From contig PUKM01000017.1 in assembly GCA_003552325.1 (NCBI GenBank), positions 1 to 16,539 of the forward strand: a stretch of 16,539 nt of DNA, in the 5' to 3' direction. This document shows, piece by piece, positions 7,304-12,428 of this stretch; the first letter of the stretch is position 1, and every line of letters begins with the position of its first letter. The notes beneath the pieces were generated by a model. The model worked only from the letters and a program-made list of their open reading frames with translations. It was not told the origin of the DNA and searched no databases. The position numbers were made by a program, and so were the translations under genes. The stretch is from Natrialbaceae archaeon (GTDB lineage: Archaea > Halobacteriota > Halobacteria > Halobacteriales > Natrialbaceae).

Positions 7304-7447
7304 TTTTCCGGCTCGAGTAATCGAGAGAGCCGTGAAATCAGCCACCCTGCATCACTTCTCTGATCAGACGTCGATACCGCCTCGAGCAGGTGCTCGAGTC
7401 ACACCCGACGTCACCACACAATTATCGATTGCATCTGGAGGAAACCA
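7304..7447 (+). other. Leader region between tRNA-Leu and rpl18e
   Basis: These 144 bases begin with TTTT directly after the tRNA (7304-7307), a possible partial terminator. A CGGCTC/GAGCCG stem follows at 7309-7332. A near-perfect palindrome CTCGAGCA-GG-TGCTCGAG (7381-7398) comes next. It ends with GGAGG at 7437-7441, six bases before the rpl18e ATG. I see no gene. Confidence 0.6.
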
Positions 7448-7801
7448 ATGAGTACAAAGACTAATCCGAGACTCACCGATCTCATCGCCGAGTTGAAGTC
7501 GACGTCCCGAAACCGGGACGCCGCCGTTTGGCGAGATATTGCGGACCGTCTCGAGAAGCCCCGCCGCAACCACGCGGAAGTCAACCTGGGGCGGATCGAA
7601 CGCTACGCACGAGAAGAAGAGACCGTCGTCGTCCCCGGCAAGGTGCTGGGATCCGGCGCACTGCAAAAGAACGTTACCGTCGCCGCCGTCGACTTTTCGT
7701 CGTCGGCTGAGACCAAGATCGAACAGGTCGGCGAACCTGTCACCCTCGAGCAGTTGCTCGAGGAGAACCCCGACGGATCGAACATCCGGGTGATCGCCTG
7801 A
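7448..7801 (+). CDS. rpl18e: 50S ribosomal protein L18e (eL18)
   Basis: This 117-residue large-subunit protein is found in archaea and eukaryotes and is related in fold to bacterial L15. The sequence matches the haloarchaeal protein closely: TNPRLTDLIAELKS near the start, then RLEKPRRNHAEVNLGRIERY at about 35-54. PGKVLGSGALQKNVTVAAVDFS follows at about 63-84 (key residues PGKVLG, LQK, VAAVDFS). It opens the second half of the superoperon and has its own Shine-Dalgarno GGAGG six bases before the ATG. Its TGA stop shares one base with the rpl13 start. Confidence 0.97.
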   Translation: MSTKTNPRLTDLIAELKSTSRNRDAAVWRDIADRLEKPRRNHAEVNLGRIERYAREEETVVVPGKVLGSGALQKNVTVAAVDFSSSAETKIEQVGEPVTLEQLLEENPDGSNIRVIA

Positions 7802-8253
7802 TGAACGTCGCCGAATACGATGCCGACATCGTCGTCGACGCTCGCGATTGCATCATGGGTCGTGTCGCCAGCGAGGTCGCCCAGCGCGCCCTCGCCGGTG
7901 AAGCGGTCGCCATCGTGAACGCCGAAGACGCGATCATCACCGGCGATAAGAACGACGTCTTCGAGACCTACCGGACGCGCATCGGCCTGGGCTCCGACCA
8001 GGGCCCGATGTACCCACGCCGTCCGGACGCCATCCTCAAGCGCTCGGTCCGGGGCATGCTGCCGTACAAGAAGCCCCGTGGCCGCGAGGCGCTCTCGAAC
8101 GTTCGCGTCTACGTGGGCAACCCCTACGAGGACGAGGGCGATGAGTACGAGTCACAGGTACTCGAGGGAACGTCCCTTGACCGACTGTCGAACATCCGCT
8201 TCGTCCACCTACACGAAGTCGCAGAACAGCTAGGTGCTACCCAAACATGGTAA
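7801..8253 (+). CDS. rpl13: 50S ribosomal protein L13 (uL13)
   Basis: This 150-residue large-subunit protein is an early assembly protein near the 23S 5' end. Typical haloarchaeal features are VVDARDCIMGRVASEVAQ near 11-28, the basic RPDAILKRSVRGMLPYKKPR segment in the middle, and the C-terminal LDRLSNIRFVHLHEVAEQLG ending in TQTW. The start overlaps the rpl18e stop (TGATG), with GGTGAT six bases upstream. Its last seven bases overlap rps9, an unusually deep overlap for this operon that should couple their translation. Confidence 0.97.
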   Translation: MNVAEYDADIVVDARDCIMGRVASEVAQRALAGEAVAIVNAEDAIITGDKNDVFETYRTRIGLGSDQGPMYPRRPDAILKRSVRGMLPYKKPRGREALSNVRVYVGNPYEDEGDEYESQVLEGTSLDRLSNIRFVHLHEVAEQLGATQTW

Positions 8254-8645
8254 CGAACACGAGTGGAAAGAAGAAGACGGCCGTCGCCCGAGCCACCGTA
8301 AGCGAGGGAGAAGGTCGTGTCCGAATCAACTCCCAGCCAGTCGAACTGGTCGAACCCGAAATGTCCCGTCTGAAGATGCTCGAACCGTTCCGCATCGCGG
8401 GCGAGGACCTGCGTTCGGGTATCGACGTCGACGTTCGCGTCGAGGGTGGTGGCGTCAGTGGACAGGCAAACGCCGTCCGCACCGCTATCGCTCGCGGCAT
8501 CGTCCAGCACACGAACGACGCCGAACTCCGGGACGCCTACATGGAGTTCGACCGGTCGCTGCTGGTCAACGACGTTCGCCAGTCCGAACCCAAAAAGTGG
8601 GGTGGACCCGGTGCCCGGGCCCGCTACCAGAAATCCTACCGCTGA
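8247..8645 (+). CDS. rps9: 30S ribosomal protein S9 (uS9)
   Basis: This 132-residue small-subunit head protein has a C-terminal tail that reaches the P-site tRNA. The N-terminal KKKTAVARATVSEGEGRVRIN and the invariant tail GGPGARARYQKSYR are both present. The ATG at 8247 lies inside the last codons of rpl13 (ATGGTAA). Its stop codon is embedded in the Shine-Dalgarno sequence of rpoN. Length and both ends fit the archaeal family. Confidence 0.97.
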   Translation: MVTNTSGKKKTAVARATVSEGEGRVRINSQPVELVEPEMSRLKMLEPFRIAGEDLRSGIDVDVRVEGGGVSGQANAVRTAIARGIVQHTNDAELRDAYMEFDRSLLVNDVRQSEPKKWGGPGARARYQKSYR

Positions 8646-8651
8646 GGTGAT
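8644..8651 (+). promoter_or_regulatory. Strong Shine-Dalgarno for rpoN
   Basis: GAGGTGAT is a full eight-base complement to the archaeal 16S rRNA 3' end. It overlaps the rps9 stop codon (8643-8645). Two adjacent ATG codons follow at 8658 and 8661, six and nine bases downstream. Confidence 0.75.
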
Positions 8652-8657
8652 TAGGAT

Positions 8658-8852
8658 ATGATGGTACCGGTCCGGTGTTTCACGTGCGGTAACGTCGTCG
8701 GCGAACACTGGGAGGAGTTCGACGAACGCGCAAACGAAGGCGACGAGGACCCACAGGCGGTCCTCGACGACCTCGGCGTCAATCGGTTTTGCTGCCGGCG
8801 CATGCTGGTTAGCCACACCGACCTCGTCGACGTCGTCTCACCATACCAGTAA
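8658..8852 (+). CDS. rpoN: DNA-directed RNA polymerase subunit N (Rpo10)
   Basis: This 64-residue zinc-binding subunit is homologous to eukaryotic Rpb10 and part of the D-L-N-P assembly platform. The atypical zinc site is complete: C7 and C10 in VRCFTCG, and the adjacent pair C45-C46 in NRFCCRRML. The length is that of the whole family. Two ATG codons stand in tandem at the start; the first is used here because the haloarchaeal proteins commonly begin MMVPVRC. It is followed by rpoK after one base. Confidence 0.97.
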   Translation: MMVPVRCFTCGNVVGEHWEEFDERANEGDEDPQAVLDDLGVNRFCCRRMLVSHTDLVDVVSPYQ

Positions 8853-8853
8853 C

Positions 8854-9033
8854 ATGCAAGAACAACGCCACAACCGATACGAGAAAGCACGCATCCTCGG
8901 CGCTCGAGCGCTGCAAGTGTCTTACGGTGCACCAGTGTTGATCGAAACGGAACAGACTGAACCGATTCTGATCGCCGCCGAAGAGTACGACGCCGGTGTG
9001 TTGCCGTTCACCGTCTACCGAGGTGCCCAATGA
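8854..9033 (+). CDS. rpoK: DNA-directed RNA polymerase subunit K (Rpo6)
   Basis: This 59-residue subunit corresponds to eukaryotic Rpb6 and bacterial omega and helps fold and stabilise the largest subunit. The family core is plain: NRYEKARILGARALQVSYGAPVLI, with RYEKARILGARALQ at about 8-21 and GAPVLI at 25-30. The C-terminus ends in VLPFTVYRGAQ. It starts one base after rpoN, and its TGA stop overlaps the enolase ATG by the four bases ATGA. It is short enough to be missed by length cut-offs. Confidence 0.96.
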   Translation: MQEQRHNRYEKARILGARALQVSYGAPVLIETEQTEPILIAAEEYDAGVLPFTVYRGAQ

Positions 9034-10235
9034 CGCGTATTACCGACATCCGCCTCCGGGAAGTACTCGACTCCCGCGGCAATCCGACCGTCGAAGCAGA
9101 CGTCCTCACCGAGAGTGGTGGGTTCGGTCGCGCGGCCGCCCCCTCAGGAGCGAGTACGGGCGAGTTCGAAGCGATCGAGCGCCCGGCCCACGAAGCGATT
9201 GCCGCCGCTCGAGAACACGCCGTTCCACGACTCGTTGGTGAGGCCTTCGCGGGCAACCAGCGAGAGGTCGACGCGATCTTGCGAGCAGCCGATGGGACTG
9301 ATGACTTCTCCGAAATCGGGGCGAACAGCGCGGTCGCCATTTCGATGGCGGCGGCGAAAGCCGGCGCTGACGTGCTCGGTGCACCGCTGTTCCAGCACCT
9401 CGGCGGGGCGTTCCGTGGCGAGAACTTCCCCGTTCCCCTCGGAAACGTCATCGGCGGCGGCGAACACGCTGCCGACGCGACGGACATCCAGGAGTTCCTC
9501 TCGGCACCCGTTGGCGCGCCAAACGTCGCGGAGGCCGTCTTCGCGAACGCTGCCGTCCACGCCGAAGTCTCCTCGTTGTTGCACGAACGCGGCGTGCCTG
9601 CGGGCAAAGGCGACGAGGGTGCTTGGGCACCGTCGATCGACGACGGCGACGCGTTCGACATCGTCGAGGAAGCCGTGAACGCGGTCGAAGACGACGTCGG
9701 TTTCGAGATTCGATTCGGGCTCGACGTCGCCGCTGCAGAGATGTACGACGCCGACGAAGGCGGCTACGTCTACAGCGACACCGTTCGCGACACCGACGAA
9801 CAGATCGCCTACATCGCTGATCTCGTCAGGGAGTACGATCTCGTCTACGTCGAAGACCCACTCGATGAGAACGACTTCGAGGGCTTCGCCGATCTCACCG
9901 ACGAGGTCGGCGACCGAACGCTTGTCTGTGGTGACGACCTGTTCGTCACGAACACGGCGCGTCTCGCCGACGGTATCGACCAGGGATCGGCAAACAGCAT
10001 CCTGATCAAACCCAACCAGATCGGCACGCTGACCGACGCCTTCGACGCCATCGAACTGGCTCGAGAGAACGGCCTCGAGTCGATCGTCTCGCATCGATCT
10101 GGTGAGACCGAAGACACCACCATCGCACACCTCGCCGTCGCGACCGACGTGCCGTTCATCAAGACCGGCGCTGTCGGGGGCGAGCGAACCGCCAAGCTCA
10201 ACGAGCTAATCCGTATTGCAGACGACGCAACATGA
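9030..10235 (+). CDS. eno: Enolase (phosphopyruvate hydratase)
   Basis: This 401-residue cytoplasmic glycolytic enzyme interconverts 2-phosphoglycerate and phosphoenolpyruvate. The catalytic loop PSGASTGEFEA is at 38-48, and DEGAWAPS at 195-202 contains the catalytic glutamate (E196). The magnesium ligands are D232, E275 in YVEDP and D302 in GDD. The catalytic lysine is K327 in LIKPNQ, with SHRSGE at 354-359 and K378 closing the site. All active-site residues are present. It sits in the ribosomal operon as in other haloarchaea, overlapping rpoK and rps2 by four bases each (ATGA), with GAGGTG at 9020-9025 four bases before the ATG. Confidence 0.98.
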   Translation: MTRITDIRLREVLDSRGNPTVEADVLTESGGFGRAAAPSGASTGEFEAIERPAHEAIAAAREHAVPRLVGEAFAGNQREVDAILRAADGTDDFSEIGANSAVAISMAAAKAGADVLGAPLFQHLGGAFRGENFPVPLGNVIGGGEHAADATDIQEFLSAPVGAPNVAEAVFANAAVHAEVSSLLHERGVPAGKGDEGAWAPSIDDGDAFDIVEEAVNAVEDDVGFEIRFGLDVAAAEMYDADEGGYVYSDTVRDTDEQIAYIADLVREYDLVYVEDPLDENDFEGFADLTDEVGDRTLVCGDDLFVTNTARLADGIDQGSANSILIKPNQIGTLTDAFDAIELARENGLESIVSHRSGETEDTTIAHLAVATDVPFIKTGAVGGERTAKLNELIRIADDAT

Positions 10236-11032
10236 CAGACGAAAACGCACAACAGGAAGGGCTCGACGCCGCTGAGGCGGAGATCGACGAGGAACCGGCC
10301 GAAGGTGCCGGTCCCGCCGCCGAACCCGTCAACGACGACGACGTCGAGCCAGTAGATGAACAGCCAGTCGCCGAGGACGGCGACACAGCAGAAGACTCCG
10401 AACCGGAGCCAGCGGGGCCAACGCTCGACGACGACGTGATGTCCGACGAGGAAGCTGACTTGCTCATCCCCGTCGAGGATTACCTCGGCGCCGGTGTCCA
10501 CATCGGAACCCAGCAAAAGACCAAGGACATGGAGCGGTTCATCCACCGCGTCCGGACCGACGGGCTGTACGTCCTCGACGTCTCGAAGACCGACGGCCGG
10601 ATCCGCACCGCCGCTGATTTCCTCGCCAACTACACCCCAGAACAGATTCTCGTCACCTCGAGCCGCCAGTACGGTCGGTTCCCGGCCGAGAAGTTCGCCG
10701 AAGCGGTCGGCGCTCGAGCGCGGACGGGCCGGTTCATCCCCGGTACGTTGACGAACCCGAAGTATGCCGGCTACATCGAGCCGGACGTCGTGGTCGTTAC
10801 TGACCCGATCGGTGACGCCCAGGCCGTCAAAGAGGCTATCACGGTGGGCATTCCGGTCATCGCGATGTGTGACTCGAACAACCAGACGAGCAACGTCGAC
10901 CTCGTCGTTCCGACGAACAACAAAGGTCGGAAGGCGCTGTCTGTCGTTTACTGGTTGCTGGCAAACGAGGTCCTCGACCGCCGTGGCGCAGAGCCAACGT
11001 ACGCGCTCGACGACTTCGAGAGCCTGGTCTGA
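10232..11032 (+). CDS. rps2: 30S ribosomal protein S2 (uS2) with acidic N-terminal extension
   Basis: This 266-residue small-subunit protein binds late in assembly, between head and body. The uS2 core begins near 79 (LIPVEDYLGAGVHIGTQQKTK). It continues with YVLDVSKTDGRIRTAADFL, FIPGTLTNPK, the PDVVVVTDP strand and the conserved IPVIAMCDSNNQTSNVDLVVP region. The first 80 residues are an extension with 31 Asp/Glu and no Lys or Arg, rich in Pro and Ala, so probably disordered. It overlaps eno by four bases and is the last gene of the superoperon. A weak T-rich CCTTTC follows about 30 bases after the stop. Mevalonate kinase, which follows S2 in several haloarchaea, is not here. Confidence 0.96.
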   Translation: MTDENAQQEGLDAAEAEIDEEPAEGAGPAAEPVNDDDVEPVDEQPVAEDGDTAEDSEPEPAGPTLDDDVMSDEEADLLIPVEDYLGAGVHIGTQQKTKDMERFIHRVRTDGLYVLDVSKTDGRIRTAADFLANYTPEQILVTSSRQYGRFPAEKFAEAVGARARTGRFIPGTLTNPKYAGYIEPDVVVVTDPIGDAQAVKEAITVGIPVIAMCDSNNQTSNVDLVVPTNNKGRKALSVVYWLLANEVLDRRGAEPTYALDDFESLV

Positions 11033-11101
11033 GTTCGGTATTCGTTCGGTTCGACGCTCCTTTCAATTGATCCGGCTCGAGATAGCTATACTCGATAGTG
11101 A

Positions 11102-11248
11102 TTACATGTGTTCTTCCTCGAGCACCCAGCCCAGCGCTCGTTTGTAGTGCGTAAACATCTGGCGGACGCCTTCGTGACGCATCTCGTCGCTCGCTAGTTG
11201 CTCGGCCAGGAACTCGTATTGCTCGCGGATTTCGGCTTCGTCTCGCAT
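11102..11248 (-). CDS. Small uncharacterised protein, 48 residues
   Basis: This small open frame encodes a charged, probably helical protein: MRDEAEIREQYEFLAEQLAS, then DEMRHEGVRQMFTHYKRALG, ending in WVLEEEHM. Its composition is biased like a real haloarchaeal protein, and the pattern suggests two amphipathic helices joined by a short turn. From memory, proteins with the HEGVRQMFTHYKRALGWVL pattern recur in haloarchaea; I could not check this. It begins nine bases after, and in the same frame as, the stop of the gene upstream on the minus strand, so the two may be co-transcribed. It converges on rps2, with 69 bases between. No Shine-Dalgarno sequence is seen. The function is unknown. Confidence 0.65.
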   Translation of the reverse strand: MRDEAEIREQYEFLAEQLASDEMRHEGVRQMFTHYKRALGWVLEEEHM

Positions 11249-11257
11249 GCTGCGTAC

Positions 11258-11762
11258 TCAGGGAGGGTCGACAAAAGAGCTTGTGCAGATGGCCGCATCG
11301 CCAGCGTCTTTCACACCGGTGAGAGGCTGTCGACACGCGAGTGAACAGGGGTATCGCGGATGCTCGAGCAGGTGCCAGAGCAGGAGGTGACGGCGGCTGC
11401 CGGTCACGCCGGGACCGCCGAGGTCCCCGGCGGTGAACCGGTCGGGGAGGCTTCGGTACAGTGCGTCGAGGGCTGCGAGCGAGTCGAACACTTTTCGGTG
11501 GCCACTCGAGGTGGCTGTTCGTCGAGAGACGACGTAAGCACCGTCCGTGCGGTGGTGTCCCTCCGTATGCCTGAACGTGACGCGCGTGGCGAGTGTCTTG
11601 GTGAGTTGGTCACGAAGGTCTCTGGCCTCCCGGGTGCTCAGATGGAGAGTCTGTCCGGCTACCTCGAGGGTGACACGTTCGTCGGTGGCGGTGGCAGTGG
11701 TGTCGGCACCGTGTTCATCCGCGCAGGATTTCTCGATCAGGAGCGGGCTGACTCCGGGTCAT
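11258..11762 (-). pseudogene. Uncharacterised haloarchaeal protein (DUF7528-like), apparently frameshifted at its start
   Basis: Read on the minus strand, a frame open from 11758 to 11258 (about 166 codons) has strong haloarchaeal protein character. Examples are DERVTLEVAGQTLHLSTREA, HRKVFDSLAALDALYRSLPD, DRFTAGDLG and SRRHLLLWHLLEHPRY. From memory it resembles DUF7528 proteins. No ATG, GTG or TTG exists in this frame between its upstream stop and the internal GTG at 11491. A well-placed ATG at 11762 lies one frame off: it reads MTRSQPAPDREILRG and then stops at 11715. TTTTT at 11793-11789 lies about 29 bases before that ATG, as expected for a leaderless promoter. One extra base (or two lost) between 11717 and 11762 would explain this. 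The alternatives are a non-standard start, a shorter protein from GTG 11491, or a sequencing error. Confidence 0.6.
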
Positions 11763-11838
11763 TGATTCGGAGATTTTCGCGGAGCGTCAAAAAGCGTGTG
11801 GGTGGTGTGTCCTGATGTGACACTCGAGTACCCTCCGT

Positions 11839-11861
11839 TGTGGGAGGTGAGTAGTCCCACA
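11839..11861. repeat. Inverted repeat TGTGGGA-N9-TCCCACA
   Basis: A perfect seven-base inverted repeat (11839-11845 and 11855-11861) lies between the decarboxylase-family gene and the frameshifted gene, both on the minus strand. It could be the 3' end hairpin of the former or an operator for the latter. No T tract follows on either strand. Confidence 0.5.
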
Positions 11862-11922
11862 CTTTGTGATCGGTACCGTCCTCAGCATTCGACCACCGAA
11901 GAATAGAAAATCGGGAGTCGAC

Positions 11923-12324
11923 TCAGTCGTCGGCCGCCGCAGCCTCCTGGTCTTTCAGGTGGTCGACAATCTCGCCAGTTTCTTCGACGAACTGATCGAG
12001 GTCAGTATCGTTGCCGTGTAAGACCGTCGAGAAGTACGTCGTCGTTCCGGCGAGGGTGGCCGTCTCCTCGAGTTCGCTGTCGGTGACGCCCGCTAGCTTG
12101 GCTTCCTCGGTGTGGAAGTGAACGCAGTACGGACATTTGATTGCCGAGGCGACGGCGAGGCCAGCGATGGCTTTCTCTCGAGCGGACAGTTCGGTTTCGC
12201 CGAGAATGAGGTCCCGAAAGATGCCCCAGCTGTGGTCTGTGGCCGGGTCGGCAATCGATCCCATCCAGCTTGGAACTTGACCGAGCGTTGCTTCGATTTC
12301 TTGGTGTGTCTGTGATTGAGCCAT
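11923..12324 (-). CDS. Carboxymuconolactone decarboxylase family protein (AhpD-like)
   Basis: This 133-residue protein belongs to the all-helical CMD/AhpD family. The redox motif CPYC is at 64-67, followed by H69 and H71 (CPYCVHFH). This is the CxxC-x3-H arrangement of AhpD-type disulfide reductases and not that of true decarboxylases. The preceding helix LSAREKAIAGLAVASAIK and the following EEAKLAGVTDSELEET are typical. An inferred role is peroxide or thiol-disulfide chemistry in the cytoplasm; the physiological partner is unknown. The ATG at 12324 (MAQSQTHQEI) is preferred over a GTG three codons upstream, because it gives the usual hydrophilic start. A TATA-like TACGTATTCG at 12365-12356 would place transcription about ten bases before it. 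The acidic tail AAAADD is halophile-like. Confidence 0.88.
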   Translation of the reverse strand: MAQSQTHQEIEATLGQVPSWMGSIADPATDHSWGIFRDLILGETELSAREKAIAGLAVASAIKCPYCVHFHTEEAKLAGVTDSELEETATLAGTTTYFSTVLHGNDTDLDQFVEETGEIVDHLKDQEAAAADD

Positions 12325-12355
12325 GGGGAACACCAGTGAACTGGTTCGGTTGCAT

Positions 12356-12367
12356 CGAATACGTAGC
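12356..12367 (-). promoter_or_regulatory. Possible promoter of the CMD-family gene
   Basis: GCTACGTATTCG on the minus strand contains a weak TATA-like core at a distance that would start transcription near 12334, ten bases before the chosen ATG. No clear BRE is seen, so this is tentative. Confidence 0.3.
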
Positions 12368-12428
12368 TACCTCGTGCACTGACAGCATCGAGTGATCCTT
12401 TTTCACTGGCTGCAAGACTGGCAATGGA

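Noticed and set aside
9144..10130. Minus-strand open frame of 328 codons opposite enolase
   Set aside because: Enolase is complete with all catalytic residues, and the antisense frame shows no known family pattern.
11360..11815. Plus-strand open frame of 151 codons
   Set aside because: It is in exact codon register with the minus-strand frame at 11258-11758, which has the better protein character. The plus frame is Gly/Ser/Val-rich with no recognisable motif, as expected of a complement shadow in GC-rich DNA.
12391..12407. AGTGA/TCACT hairpin with a T run between the peptidase and CMD-family genes
   Set aside because: The T run lies in the loop and on the plus strand, while both flanking genes are on the minus strand, so it does not fit a terminator for them.
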